From Gymnopus androsaceus JB14 (Eukaryota > Basidiomycota > Agaricomycetes > Agaricales > Omphalotaceae): a DNA stretch of 64,000 nucleotides. The translations under genes were made by a program, and so were the position numbers. The stretch spans positions 56,305 through 120,304 of the forward strand of contig ML769596.1 of the NCBI GenBank assembly GCA_009733575.1, in the 5' to 3' direction. The notes below the pieces were generated by a model that was given only the letters and a program-made list of their open reading frames with translations, ran no database searches and was not told the DNA's origin. Below are positions 35,048 to 51,408 of the stretch, in pieces; the stretch's first letter is position 1; the number at the start of each line of letters is the position of its first letter.

Positions 35048-36659
35048 GTTTGCCTGCGGGTGTAATACAGGTCAATGTCATAGGCTTCGGACTTAATGCT
35101 ATAAGCCCTAGGGCCTAGGATCAAACATTGCTTTTCTTATGTCTGAAGATCAAATTCCTTTGCATATTGTACCATTGACTGCTGTGGTTCCGAGTTATGA
35201 CAGCTGTGGAACCTAGACTGTGCCATGTTTGATGGCGGTAAACGACATGTTTTTACCGTACAATCTTGTACAGAATGGCAGTTGATTTGATATGTATGCC
35301 AGTAAGGATCCACTGGCAGGTACATTCGAGGCATAGGCCGATATTTAGTGTAGGCCGATTGCCAATCATATAACTCAAGTATAACTTGAATGATCCACAG
35401 TCCACTTACTGTAAGGTACTTACTTCCTTATAGTCCACAGCTCCCAGCCATAAACCACTCATTATACAGAGCTTGGTATGCAGTCTGTTGAGGTGGCACG
35501 AGATAGGATTTATCACAGGAGTGACATGACCTTTCCTTCCGCTCACGGCTACGTCACTTGGACGCGCGGACTCGGATCCAGCTCTGTTTCCCTACAGGGC
35601 TTCTCTGGGAAGATCCTCATTTGTTCAACTCTCCTCTTTGACTCATTTTGGGGGTTCAAAGACTCCTGTTCCTATGATTTGGGGGTATGAGAGTCAAATT
35701 GGGTTCAAAGGTTCCTGCTCCTATGTTTTGTGTATCTGTGCTTTGCTTGATGTGTTGCAGACTCATAGAAAATTGGGGATTGTCACTCATTATGGATGCT
35801 TATTCTGGAGACCTGGATCCATGAGACTGAGCTTGGTATGGCTCAGCTTCAAGCCTGAAAAGTTACAGTATCAGATATATTGGGCATGGATTTGATTTGA
35901 CATCACACAGATATCGTGACCTTAGGAGGGCATAGAGATGAAATAATCATTCAGTGAGAAGGCCCAAGGAAGTTTCGCTTTTCCCTGTACCAATCAGTAA
36001 TTGATCGGGGAGTGAGGGTGGCACTTTAGTATGATTTTATGGTACTCCAAGAAATACGCCAAATGCCAACGCCAATTAAGCCACTCAATGACTTGTACTC
36101 AGACCTCTTCACAACCTCTTCATCAGATGCAATAGGACATACTCTCGATGTCCGTCATTGGCGAACTGAACACTGCACAGCATCAGCGAAAATCCATGAT
36201 TTTAGTCTTTCCGTGTTGTCGTCATCAGTCATCGGGATCCCTAGGCCTTTGTTCCAAGTTTGTCACTCAGTGCCGCTGAACATCCGGCTACAGTGAGTAA
36301 GTAGCTTAGCCTCGGTCCTGACTGGTGCTTGGGCGCTCCCTTCAGCAGCTTCTAAGAGTATTGAGTCTCAGAAAATGTTTCAACTTTCTGTATGCGCGCT
36401 ATCTCCGAACATTTCCGTTGGTCCGAGCTCAGACCCCAAAGACAGGCCCATAGTATGTTCTCTGCCCTTTCAATCATCCTTTGCCCATTGAGCATGTTTG
36501 TATGCATGGCGAGCTGCTCTATACGATGCGTGATTGTGGAGCTGAGGTACACATCCAAGTAGGCCGTAGAAATCCATTTCGTGGAAAGGTTGAGCTATTG
36601 CGGGAGTATCTCAGTTGTGTTTCTACTAATTGCACTTAGTTTTGGGCTGAGGAAAATCA
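35048..36659. other. No intact gene seen
   Basis: Short open frames only. The last 600 bp may contain upstream pieces of the F-box relic that follows (for example TLDVRHWRTE, CTASAKIHDFSLSVLSSS at 36130-36220). Confidence 0.35.
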
Positions 36660-37430
36660 CTCTCATCATTTCATGAGTTGGAGATTATTATTTTCATCCT
36701 CTCATCAACTCCTTTCCAATCTTGGAGACCCTCCATCTCTTTGTCACTCCCGAAGGTGCAAATATTCAGATGAACTCTTTTGCAACGCGCGCATGCACAC
36801 TGTTCGCATTATGAATGGGGGTGATTGTACTATCCTCCCACTGGCAGTAGACCAACTCCAAGTATACAAAGGTCCTGCATCTTCCATCCCACCTGAATCT
36901 GATCGCACATGGTTCTCCAGCTTGCGCTGGTGTTCCCTTGTTGCTAATAGTCCATAGCCACAATTGGAGTGGTATTGACCTCCTCCTAGGGCTAGAATTA
37001 CAGCACCATGCGAGCTTATTTTCCGGGAAAATATTCGATCTCACAACACCCCAGGTATCTTGCGCATGTTGATGTTGCCGGGTCTTGAGGTTCTTCATAT
37101 AAAATCCACTCATCCTTCTAGAATCCTTTGTCGAGCATTGTATCACTACTCGAATGGTCAACATGCCTCCTCACCGAGCTTTCATTGGACAACCCCAGCC
37201 TAGAATCTGCAGAGATGGATTTTATCCTGGAAGACCCTAGCCTTAGGCAGCTCACCAGGCTCCGAGTCATGTATAAGAAACTTGATTCCAACTTTGTATC
37301 ACGATGGATCTACAACCCGGAAACGCAGTCCTTGTCTCCTTCAAAAACTGGAACATCTCGACCTTAGTCAATGCACCTTTACTGGCAAAAATTCCTACAT
37401 AAGGTCATTTAAGGCTTAAGCGCACGCTAA
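36660..37430 (+). pseudogene. F-box/LRR-type protein relic
   Basis: The plus strand contains NGGDCTILPLAVDQLQVYKG, SSIPPESDRTWFSSLRWCSL, then in another frame LTELSLDNPSLESAEMDFIL, EDPSLRQLTRLRVMYKKL, RWIYNPETQSL and LLQKLEHLDLSQCTFTGK. This leucine-rich, cysteine-spaced texture is typical of the C-terminal repeats of basidiomycete F-box proteins. Several frame changes and stops (for example after VANSP at about 36956) show that it is broken. No F-box motif itself is secure. Confidence 0.4.
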
Positions 37431-38650
37431 ATGGGCGCTTATGAATTTATGCAATGTTTCATTTTGTCACATTTTTACCCCTTACAAAGCGCTCAAAATG
37501 GGACAGTACATGAGTTAATAATTTTTTGAAGAGCGACGAGGAAGAAATACGCTGTAGGGAAATGATTTACGGTCAGAAGCTGGACATAAGCGCTAGATCC
37601 AGCACTTGTACGCTTTGGCCGGTCAAAGCAAATGAGCCGTCGCTGAGTTGTGGCTGTGCGCATTTTTCCGGGCACCAACAATTGGGTGAGCAAAGCGAAC
37701 CCAATGAAGATGACTCACTCATATTTTTATCGAAAAGTTTCGAAAGAAAATTTTAAGAGGATCCGAAAGCAAAAACTGTTCTAAGCTTTCCCTACTACCA
37801 AGCACCCGATCCGACATCCCTTTAAGATACCTAACTCTATCCCCTCCAAGGCCCGAGCATTTCGAAGCATACTGCTGTCTTTCTTGACCATTCACCAGCA
37901 TGCCCACTGTCAACAGTACAGGCTAGTGCAGGATGCTATTGAACAGGCTCACCCAGGCGAAGATGATTTTCATAGAGCAAAGCTCTCGGTGCATTTTTTG
38001 TTCTTTGTATCATAATCGACTTATTTGTCGCTTCATTCAGGTCTTCACTGTACACTCGAAAACAGAAATGTAAGATCCCTTTTCTTTAACTTCTCCGGAG
38101 CGTCCCAGAATGCGAGCTATTTCCATGCTACCTCCTCAACTCTCTCTCCATCTGTTTCTGCAGATTGCGTTCCAGATTATGTGCTCTATCGTCCTCGAAT
38201 CTCGAATCCCCACTGCAGCCTGCATTGAAACTAACTGCCGTCGGTGCATTCGGTATTCATCAACAGCATCAGTCTCTGGTTGATGTCGATGTCGATGTCA
38301 ACGAGGTAGTTCGGTTCAGGAACTCCCTAACTCTATGCTAATTCCAATGGAGCATTCTCCGCGCTCTCAAAGCTGTCCTCTGCGCTTGAAAGGATAGCCT
38401 AAGGGTAGATGATTTGCAGTTGTTGGAGCTCAACGCAATTCGAAAGCTTTTAAAGCTGGCTCTTAATGGAATGAAGGAAGGAAGTGTATTACGCGGCATG
38501 GAATTACCTTGGAAGAACCAGATCAGAGATTTGCAATCGCAATATGGGCTTTAAAGAAGCCGAATCCGTGATGATTTTCCGGGTCTTTTATGCCCTCATG
38601 ATCCCGACCTGAGAAGTTGCTGCATGATCACCTGAACGAGAGTATGAAAA
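37431..38650. other. Intergenic, fragmentary
   Basis: No supported gene. 38095-38190 resembles 19608-19705 (CGTCCCAGAATGCGAGC, CTCCATCTGTTTCTGCAGAT, TGCGTTCCAGATTATGTGCT versus near-identical blocks downstream of the HNH gene). This suggests a shared short repeat or relic. Confidence 0.35.
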
Positions 38651-38704
38651 GAGTGGACGATGCACAAATCTCTTGAGTCACGGTCCTTCTCCTCAAACAT
38701 TGTG

Positions 38705-41330
<2,626 letters not shown>

Positions 41331-41805
41331 TGACTCGGATTAGGAGGAAGAAAAAGAGGAAGAAAAAAAATAGCGTTCAACTAATACATGATTCAGCGCG
41401 CCTTTGCTCTTCTTCCGATATCGAGTACCGGAAATCACAATAGAAGAAGTCTTGAAAATATTGGACTCGATCCAGAGGTTTCTGTTTGAGTCGACTATTC
41501 CTAGTTAAATGATTTTACATCGAAATCATTTGGCACGATCAAGAAGAATCGAACGCACAAAGGTCGCTCAGTGCGCTCACTAGCTTTTCGGTACTTATGG
41601 TGGGTACTTGATGTCGGGTTCGATGTACTACTGTAGATAGTAGCGAATTCTCGGAGATGCAATATGAAATAAAATACAACAAGAGTTGGGTTACGGTATA
41701 CAAGAGCGATCTGACGTGGGTATAGTAAAGAAGAGCGGGATATGTGCGTGGTAAAGATACAAGAAAAATGGGGGGAAAAGTGCGAAAAAAGACCCTACCC
41801 CTGCT
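41331..41805. other. Intergenic, end of a duplicated unit
   Basis: 41468-41520 matches the minus strand of 29710-29770, marking the 3' limit of the inverted duplication that carries the next gene. No gene is seen here. Confidence 0.5.
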
Positions 41806-43329
41806 CTACAGCTTCTCCCAACGTTCATCCACAGGCTTAATTCCCGTAAGTTCAAGACCCTCCCCCAGCCGCGATTCCGCCTTGAACTCTTTTTTGGAGT
41901 CCTCATCCGACTCGGATACTGTAGGGAGCTCCCAAGGCTTGCGTCTACTTTGAACGACACTCCACGGTTCAACTACCACACCTCTACCCTCAGCTGCGCG
42001 CCACAATCGCTCGCATGCTCTCTTTGCTTGAGCTAGCACCTCATCTGAAACCGATACCTTTGGAGGAGCTCGTGGCGGAGATGGAGATGGAGACGATGAC
42101 GGAGAGATTGCTGGTTCTGCTTCTTCGTTTGTTTCGTCTTCGTCCAGAGTAATCGTGTGATCACTCGCATTCGGATGCACCGCTTCTTCTGTCGCCAACC
42201 CCTCCTGTGTACTGTGAGCTGCTTCGGCCTCTGCAGCCTCCACTTCTGTCTCCAACCCCTCCTGTGTACTGTGAGCTGCTTCGGCCTCCGCAGCCTCTAC
42301 TTCTATCTCCGACGGGTCCTCCTCCGTATCGCTAACCGCTTCCGCCTCAGCTGCTGTTTGATATTCTTCATTCTCCTTTCTATCCTCTTCACCATCTTTC
42401 AGATCCAAAACGAAACTAAGCGATTTGAGGTTTGGAAGGAACGTGGGATCAGCAAACGCCTGGACCCATTTTGAGTCGAATAACGCAGGGTCGGCTGTAG
42501 CAATGGATACAGAACTTCGGAAGCGGAGAAAGTCGAGATTGGGAGGAAGACATCCAACCAAGTCGGGAAGGAGCTCCCTGGATGAATAGTTGTCGCCAAC
42601 GGTCAATACCAATGTTTTCATGGCTTTGAGCTGTGGTAAGACTTGATGTAGGATGTTTTGAGGCGCTACATCGAGATCATATGGGCTGGGGGCGACAAGG
42701 TTCAAGGTTTCAACTGGGTCAATGAGAGAAGGATGAGCGAGTACGTAGCGAAATAACGTATCGTGGACATCATTCCCAATGATTTCCAATATTCGCAGCG
42801 GCGGGGTGTCCGTAACAGAAGTTGTCTCCTCATCCTTCCCATTGTTCTCATCCTGGTCTTTCGCATACTTCTCCCGCAGCCAATCCCTCGCCAAATCCGG
42901 CACCCAGGTTAGCGTCACATTTCCAGCTTTCATGGCCTCCTTCTCGCCTGTTGCGATAGCTTCGTTGTTGCCCTTGAGCAACTCATTGGTGGTTGGCCCC
43001 TCGAAGCGTAGTCCGGCCGTGTAGCAAAACACCAGATGCTTGGCTCGACCTTCCACAATCCATGGCGAGGTGCATACATCACCACAAGCGCTGCCAATCG
43101 TTATTTTCTCCAACGGCCAGTGCAAAGGAATGCCAGCATCGCCCAGCTCCTCATTCCATCCACTGTCCATATAAAGGTGCGTGACGGAGGTAAAGTGCGA
43201 AGATAGAAGGGCCCAATCCGAGTCAGAAGGAATATCTTCTTCGAGGTTTAGATGCGTGGTTTCGCGAGACGCAGTGGCTAGTTGAGCTGGAAGGGGAGAT
43301 GACATGTCCAATCGAACCGGAATGGCCAT
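41806..43329 (-). CDS. Conserved-looking protein of unknown function (intact copy, 507 aa)
   Basis: Single uninterrupted exon, MAIPVRLDMSSPLPAQLATA to GIKPVDERWEKL. The N-terminal 280 residues have evenly spaced hydrophobic segments (FTSVTHLYM, LEKITIGSA, AKHLVFCYTAGLRF, LRILEIIGNDVHDTLFRYVL, ETLNLVAPSP, MKTLVLTVGDNYSSRELLPD, LDFLRFRSSVSI, LKSLSFVLDL) like a solvent-exposed repeat array. An acidic linker follows with an exact-looking 19-residue tandem repeat (EVEAAEAEAAHSTQEGLET), a Pro/Ser stretch, and a helical tail (SDEVLAQAKRACERLWRAAE). No catalytic motif is recognised. A disabled inverted duplicate is at 27941-29423; that pairing, plus an open frame of 507 codons, argues for a real gene. 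Confidence 0.8.
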   Translation of the reverse strand: MAIPVRLDMSSPLPAQLATASRETTHLNLEEDIPSDSDWALLSSHFTSVTHLYMDSGWNEELGDAGIPLHWPLEKITIGSACGDVCTSPWIVEGRAKHLVFCYTAGLRFEGPTTNELLKGNNEAIATGEKEAMKAGNVTLTWVPDLARDWLREKYAKDQDENNGKDEETTSVTDTPPLRILEIIGNDVHDTLFRYVLAHPSLIDPVETLNLVAPSPYDLDVAPQNILHQVLPQLKAMKTLVLTVGDNYSSRELLPDLVGCLPPNLDFLRFRSSVSIATADPALFDSKWVQAFADPTFLPNLKSLSFVLDLKDGEEDRKENEEYQTAAEAEAVSDTEEDPSEIEVEAAEAEAAHSTQEGLETEVEAAEAEAAHSTQEGLATEEAVHPNASDHTITLDEDETNEEAEPAISPSSSPSPSPPRAPPKVSVSDEVLAQAKRACERLWRAAEGRGVVVEPWSVVQSRRKPWELPTVSESDEDSKKEFKAESRLGEGLELTGIKPVDERWEKL

Positions 43330-43724
43330 GGTTGAGAGTGTGCGTATCCTGGCACGAGGAAGTTGAGACTGGAAAGATAGTCGAAGTAGGGATTAACGAT
43401 GATTGCGTATGACTCGATCTGAGTCAGATCTTTCGGCGAAAAGATAATCGGTGCCGTATGTCGCGGTGTCCAAGTGTCCTTATGCTTAGAAGGCAGTATG
43501 AAATGAATCGTGTTTGTGAAATCGGGCATTGGGTAAAAGTCTGTCGGAGCCAATGCAAAAGAAAAGGAAGGAAGGAGATTGGATTTGGATTCGGATTCAG
43601 GGTGCAAGCTGGGCGTCTCCAACAAAATGAAGTATGCGGCCAGAGTGGCGATCCAACGAGGATCCGTAACAAATCCAGATCTGTTTTGAATCTCTGCAAA
43701 AATGGGAAGATCCAGTGAAAGCAA
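43278..43724 (-). CDS. Possible upstream small ORF, overlapping
   Basis: 148 codons starting MLSLDLPIFAEIQNRSGFVT. The end overlaps the start of the 41806-43329 gene in another frame. The stretch FTNTIHFILPSKHKDTW, RHTAPIIFSPKDLTQIESYA, IIVNPYFDYLSSL looks protein-like, but similarity to the 27.9-kb copy ends within its last quarter. It may be the 3' part of a gene fused at the duplication edge. No family is known. Confidence 0.25.
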   Translation of the reverse strand: MLSLDLPIFAEIQNRSGFVTDPRWIATLAAYFILLETPSLHPESESKSNLLPSFSFALAPTDFYPMPDFTNTIHFILPSKHKDTWTPRHTAPIIFSPKDLTQIESYAIIVNPYFDYLSSLNFLVPGYAHSQPWPFRFDWTCHLPFQLN

Positions 43725-43996
43725 TCCTAAAGTGAGGGCCTCGCGCTGAATCCTAATATCTAGAAGTACCGTAGCACTGATAGGATCGAGCAGCTCGCAT
43801 TATCCAAAAGAGCACGTAGGAAGTTATCCGACCTATGGGAGACTTTAGGTAGAATAGATGAGAGCCATCTTGAAATTTCAAGATGAGAGGCGTACTAATA
43901 AGCCAGGTCAGCAGCGACTCAGTGAGTGCAGAGTACTTTCAGCAAGAGATTGTCCTAAGCGCGCGCTTAAGCGTTTGTAGATAGATTATCAAGCGC

Positions 43997-44640
43997 TTAC
44001 AGCTGTTTCGAAAAACGGAGGCCAGCCCGGGAAAAACTTGAGTTGATCGCCGAGGCCGGCACATGAGCGCTTCAGCATTAGCGCTCTGCCATGTCGGCTC
44101 CTTTTCGTTACAACGGTCAATCAGCCATTCCCCTTCATTTCTCTGTCAAGGCTAGGCAGCAAATATTGCTAAGTATATATAGTATCACCCGAGAAATGAC
44201 TTCTTGCTTACCGGTAGGTGCTTGAGGTGCAGCAGGAGCTGGATGGGCTTGGTATTGTGGCAGAATTAGAGGCTGGAGATGAGCTGGAAGCAAGGATTTG
44301 TGAAGAGCATACTGCATCGTGACAACGAGTTATCGATTGGTAGGTGGAGGCATTTAGTCTGACATCTAATAAGAGCAGCACCATTTTTTCAAGGACGACT
44401 CACAAGGCTGCATGGTTATAGAATAGTTGGCCTTCCTTATATCTCTTTCGGTGGAGCCTCAAAGTATATTACTATCCCCTAGTATGTAGTAGATTGCACT
44501 TCTAACAAGACTTTGACAGCCTTTGAGAGTTGAACCACAGTTCGCCACAGCTTACTAGTTAGCGCTTACTTGATGCCGAGGGCTCGGCAATCAACTCGAA
44601 TTTTTTCTGGGCTGGCCTCCGTTTTTCAAAACAGCTGTAA
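43997..44640. repeat. 65-bp inverted repeat pair around 510 bp
   Basis: Left arm 43997-44061 (TTACAGCTGTTTCGAAAAAC, GGAGGCCAGCCCGGGAAAAA, ...) and right arm 44574-44640 (its approximate reverse complement) share roughly 85% of positions. The interior has no transposase. It is probably a foldback/MITE; target duplications are not clear. Confidence 0.65.
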
Positions 44641-45655
44641 ACAATACAATCGACTTGCAATCGACCTTTTCGCCTTCTTTTCGTCTATTCGTCACAAAAT
44701 CTATTCACGACTAGCTAATAAAGGAATCTTTTCACTAGGAAGCTTTGGACTTCCAGTTCAAAATATGCTTCAAATCAAATGAATTTACCATTTCTCATCA
44801 GACGCGATCGACTCGTCACTCTCTGTGGCTCAAGTGGAGGTTTACAGCGCTCCAAGGCTCACTCTATAAGAGAAGAACTTCAATCACTCCATTCTACAGC
44901 GACCGCTTTCGCTCTGTCGAAGAGCATGCGTACGGTACGCTCGAATGAATCTCATATTTTTTGAAAACTCAATACTCAATACTCATTCGCCGTTTCAAAT
45001 GATACTCTACCTGCCCTATTTAACTGTACGCAAACTGCTTTTTCTACCAGTGTATCTGACATCATGCTATGCCACTTTATCAAATAGCACCGTCTTGCTT
45101 GCTGGATCAACACCGCCACTTGTCCTCTAATGCTGCTGGCTATGCGTCCACTAGTCTCGCAAACAAGAATCCCCGGGGTGAATATAATTAATCGTTCCCG
45201 ATGAGCCTCGCTTATTTTTCGAGACCCAAGGTCAGACAAAAACGGATTACTATGGGCACTTCCTTGTTGAATACAGCCACAACTCGATTATGAAATTACC
45301 TCAACAGTTCACAAGGACTGCCTGCGACCTTGCTTCTCGGTCCTGTAAGCTAGCATTATCATAATGAAGAATCTCGAAGTTAATTTCTACCATTCATGTC
45401 AGGACTCAGAGCTACCTGTCAAATCTTCTCTTTCCCTCCGTCCCGCATCAAATAGCAGCCTTGAGGCTTTATTGAATCGATATAGGCTACAGTCACCGAG
45501 AAAGATGACATCCTATTTTCATTCAGGGTTCATTCATCATGTCCAATTTACAATGCTTCAGCTAGCGCTCGACCATGGGTACAAGTATTCTGCTGATTTT
45601 TAGATATGTTGCTTTAGCTCCCGCTCTGCACTTGGAAGGCTTTAGACGCAGCAGC

Positions 45656-47217
45656 ATGACCCCTTCAGACTCTGTACAGGTTACCCTTGGAGGTCTACAG
45701 GTGTCAGTACTCATCGCGACATTCGTCTACGCCATCAGTTGCTTCCAGGTCTTTCTTTACTGGCGTAGTAGGTCGAATGACCGTTTGGGTTTGCGGATTC
45801 TGGTCTGGATAGTTTGGTAAGTGACCCGATGTTAGCCAAAGAAAGTCGATCTATAATATTTGTTTCTTTTCAGGCTTTTCGAAACGACACACACTACATG
45901 TTTCTGGATCTTCCTATTCACGATCACCGTCAAATACTCTGGTCTCCCTGAAGAACTAGAACGACGACACTGGTCCATTGATGCGTCTATTGTCTTTCAT
46001 GGACTCATCACTTGTTGTGTCCAGGTATGGATATCCTGATCGCTTCACAGCGGTGATTTCATCTTGTCTTTCTCTAGTCGTATTACTCTTACCGCGTCTA
46101 CGTCCTATCCGGACGCATGCTCATCCCCATACTTTGCTGGATTGGGTTGGCATTGGAATGTTTCGGCTCAATCGCCGCCGCGTTTGTCCTTTACCATGTA
46201 GGACCGGTGGTATTCTCAGCAGATTGGAATCTCTTTCCGACGCTGCTTATCACCGTTGATCTTGCGGTCGGCGTGGTGAATACGACGTCCTTGTGCTATT
46301 ACTTGTATACACGGAAAACAGGCATCAAGTCGTGAGTATTCAGCTGTTACAGTTCATACCTCTATGTACGCTGATTTGAATGATCACAAAGAACTGACCA
46401 GCTCGTTACCACCCTTATTGAGTGGTTTGTCGGTGAGTCTCTCGCATGGATGTCATTTCATGATGATTTCTAATCCAGGACTTCTTGTAGAAAGCGGTCT
46501 TATCATTGCGTGCGTCCCAAAGTGTCATGTTGAAATAGGATATCACTCATTTTTCAACCAAAGACTTGCTGCTTTGGGTATGCTCCTCGCGGTAAATTAT
46601 GCAGCTATTTTCGGGTGTTTGCATTGCTGAATGGCAAGCGTTTCTCTATAGTGTGTGTTAACTCCAAACACAGGTAAAATCTGTTCAGACGAGTCCATCG
46701 CAAGGATATAACTTAAAAGTTGATTGGATAGATGTGTATCTCTCGATGACGAGTTTCTATGCCAAATGTAAGTCTTAATGGATTTTTCGCGTCAATCAAA
46801 CTCTCAACTTGAACTATGTAGTTTACTCAAACTCCTTACTTGCATCGTAAGTCACGACCAAGTTTCACTATACGCTTTATTCATTATATCAACAATCAAG
46901 CTTGAACGGAAGAGGGCCATTCAGCCCTTTCCGAAAATCTGTGCCGACATCTACCCAAGGTGACACCAAAACAGGGCTTTGCTTCGCAGTACAAGTTACA
47001 CAGGTAGTTTTTTCAACAGCTGTTGATCATGAAAATCTTACCTCTTTTTCAGACGTCCGAGATATCCAGCGACTCCACGCGCCGATCCCAACCAACGTCC
47101 AGAAGTAGTATGGCTGGGACGGAGCATGCCTCACGGACTAGTGCTTCTGAAATGCAGCTCGCAAACATTCTAAAGGAATACAGAGACTTCGACTTGAATA
47201 ACCATACAGTTGTTTGA
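45656..47217 (+). CDS. DUF6534-type seven-helix membrane protein, copy B
   Basis: Close paralogue of copy A (14505-16133), same orientation. VTLGGLQVSVLIATFVYAIS, FQVFLYWRSR, FHGLITCCVQSYYSYRVYVL, RMLIPILCWIGLALECFGS, NLFPTLLITVDLAVGVVNTT, CYYLYTRKTGIKS and LVESGLII are clean through four exons. After the last of these the frame must shift to read CCFGYAPRGKLCSYFRVFAL then LNGKRFSIV, then SLNGRGPFSPFRK. The tail SRSSMAGTEHAS...HTVV ends at 47217. Both copies show the difficulty at the same place, so it is either shared unusual splicing or inherited decay. Function unknown. Confidence 0.65.
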
Positions 47218-47436
47218 AATATTTACTTCATGTCAATCTCGGGACCGATTTGTTTCCTTCGTTGTTTGGGGGTGTGCTAAGCTACCAGAAAAGGTGATGT
47301 GAAGTATAGATTGAACAAAGACAAGGTATCGTTTGCTGCGGCAAGATGTGTGCTCTTTGAGCCGTGAACGACCATTATGAATGTGAAGTTGCCTACAACC
47401 CGGTCTTATAAAGAGTTTTGGTGCCTTTCACATTTT

Positions 47437-47976
47437 TTATTGATCCGTGCCCAGCACTCCAGAACATCTTCCCCTGGCACAACCGTTTTCTATCTCCTCT
47501 TTTCCAATTCCCTCTACCAACAATATAAAAGGCACCATCTCATCTTTCCATGGAAGAGTTTTGATTCCATCAACCACAACCTTAATGTGCACCATCTCCT
47601 TAGATAGCGAAGGATTTACACCCAAACTCTCTCGTGGAAGATTTGCTAGTTCTTTAGCTCTATCGCATATTTTTCCAAGGGTCGCCTGACCAACGGTCAT
47701 TTCGGATAAGTAGTATGTCCGGTAAAGGAAGGTGAGGGTGATAGTGACTGTTGCTTCTGGTATTGTTTCTAATCCTCGTTTTACAGCCCAGTTCCGGTCT
47801 GGAGAGCGGTTCACTTCTATGTGATTGCGAGGGATTGAGTCGACCCAGGTTAAAGACGAAATGAGAAACAAAGCACTGGGAAGTCTAAAGGATATTGCTC
47901 TTTGACCGAAACCGCAAACGCAGTGGAAACCAGAGTGAACTGTGAGAGCAAAGCCAAAATAGAGTATGAAAAGCAT
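47437..47976 (-). CDS. Small secreted-type protein, unknown (179 aa)
   Basis: Single exon starting MLFILYFGFALTVHSGFHCV, a plausible signal peptide. It is followed by SIPRNHIEVNRSPDRNWAVK, TVTITLTFLYRTYYLSEMTV, TLGKICDRAKELANLPRESL and KEMVHIKVVVDGIKTLPW. There is no recognised domain. Open-frame length and composition favour a real gene; it lies tail-to-tail with DUF6534 copy B, 220 bp away. Confidence 0.45.
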   Translation of the reverse strand: MLFILYFGFALTVHSGFHCVCGFGQRAISFRLPSALFLISSLTWVDSIPRNHIEVNRSPDRNWAVKRGLETIPEATVTITLTFLYRTYYLSEMTVGQATLGKICDRAKELANLPRESLGVNPSLSKEMVHIKVVVDGIKTLPWKDEMVPFILLVEGIGKEEIENGCARGRCSGVLGTDQ

Positions 47977-48640
47977 GAGTGAATCGTGTCGGGTCGTAAT
48001 AGTTGAAAGAAGGAAGGAAGCGGTGATTTCTTTGAGCCAGTAAAAAGATTAACGCGGAGAGGAAGAGCTCGTCCAGCGGGCTCAATAAATAAAGGGCAAA
48101 TACGGTACTTTTACAGTGTACTTAGTCTGATTGAAATTGCAGTTGAAAACCGTGCTGCGAGAAGCAGAAATCATTCAGCCTGTGATCCAATTGTGATCCA
48201 GAGATTTATAGTGAACGAACATGATGGTCAACGGAGAGAGGGAGGAGTAGGAGGAGGAGTAGGTGCTGTCCGAAAAAGAAGAGTCCAAACTATGCGGGGC
48301 CAGGTCGCTAACTTCAGTGAGGGCTGCAGATCGTGCTGCAGGCCAGACCTGCTGGGGTACTTCGGTAAAACAATCAATTTACTGACTAGGCTTATCACCG
48401 TGAAGAAGTTGAAGCACATTTGATGAAAGATGTCCAACGGTCCCAGCTTGGGTCCAACGGATCCTTCCCGTAAATGTAAATTGGTAGTTTTCGAAATCAT
48501 ATCAGTGCTCTAGGGTCACTCTAAGGACATCCCTGATATGGAGGTAGACTGAAGGCAAGCTAATGCAGAAACACACAGATAAAGACATTTCTATGAAGTC
48601 ATTTCTCATCCCTACGCAGGAGGTGTCGAATTGAAGCAGC
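47977..48640. other. Intergenic, nothing recognised
   Basis: A purine-rich GGAGGAG/GAGAGGG tract at 48230-48260 and short unsupported frames only. Confidence 0.4.
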
Positions 48641-48649
48641 TGAAGCCAT

Positions 48650-48871
48650 GTCCAGATTACGGCCACAACAGACCGGAGAGGCGTTGGAAGGACATGAAAG
48701 GGGTGGTGAGAAGGGATTGAGAAGAGACCGCCTGAAGAGAGGACAAAAATGTACATCGATCCCCATAAAAGTGCAACATACAATGGGAATCATGATAGTC
48801 CAAAAATCGGACTTGGTGAAGAGCAACAGTTTCTTCACCGTGGAGATATTTGCAACCATCTTGGAAGACAT
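48650..48871 (-). pseudogene. UbiA-type prenyltransferase N-terminal fragment
   Basis: The minus strand reads VKKLLLFTKSDFWTIMIPI, then an intron-like GTATGTTGCA...TCTTCAG. After a frame change it reads RSVVAVIWTWLQLLQFDTS. The pairing FTKSD...PI with W.WL.LLQFD is the start of fungal UbiA family prenyltransferases. The catalytic NDxxDxxxD region that should follow is absent and the frame breaks, so it is a fragment. Confidence 0.5.
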
Positions 48872-48879
48872 TCGTAGCC

Positions 48880-49768
48880 CTGAGAAAAAGGAAGAAAACC
48901 ACTGGGCTCTTTTATTTAACGGTCCAACATCGATTGCTCAACCAATACGATGATATTCTCATAAAGCAACAGATGGATTCAACTGCGATCATGATAAGGA
49001 TGGTGTCTGAGAACGGACCTTCGTGGACGTTTGTGGACTAGCGTATAAATTAAGCCTCCGCTCAGTGTATCCAGTGAGCTACCCTTCGTATGAATTCACC
49101 AAACAGACTATTGCCTATACCAACGGCCATCCGAACCCGGCACTGCCAGTGCTTGGCAGAAAACCCGTCTGCCGCTCCTCTGCGCGACGAGCAGGAGGCA
49201 GCGGACAAGATCTGTGTACCTCGACAAAGATCATGGAAAGATCGGAGGGACGGCACCGACAACCAACCTGTACCGTAGTCTAAGCCCAGATTTCATGGGA
49301 TTGAACTGCACATAGGCTGCATGCTGCGACTACAGAGGGAAGCACCGAAGTTGAGTATCGTGATTCATTTGGAGGAATTTTGTACATAGGCCTCTCAATG
49401 GCAAAGAAAAGGCTGTATGTACTCGTCGCAAATGTAACGCTTTCATTCCCACATGTCTACTCCACTCGCAATTTGGTTTTGGCGTAAAGATGGCTGCAGC
49501 TAGTTCATTGAACGTACATTGAGCGCCGATGCTGAGGAGAAATAGACCCGGGAGAGAACCTCGATTTGCATACGCAGGAAGAGCAGCGCTCGACATGAAG
49601 CACGCGGTGAGGAGAAAATGAAGGCACTTGGCTAAATCAGCGTTCTTGCCAAATTGTCCCAGTCAAAGCGGGTCATACGAATCCGAATACGTGAGCAGAT
49701 ACTTAGTGCGGTCTAGCAGTATATAGTAAATTTGACAAATACATAGATATGCAGAACATATCCCTAAA
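48880..49768. other. Intergenic, nothing recognised
   Basis: Several short frames on both strands without motifs or splice continuity. Confidence 0.4.

Positions 49769-51408
<1,640 letters not shown>

Noticed and set aside
48193..48423. Plus-strand frame with Gly/Arg-rich stretch
   Set aside because: Derived from a simple GGAGGAG tract; no gene features.
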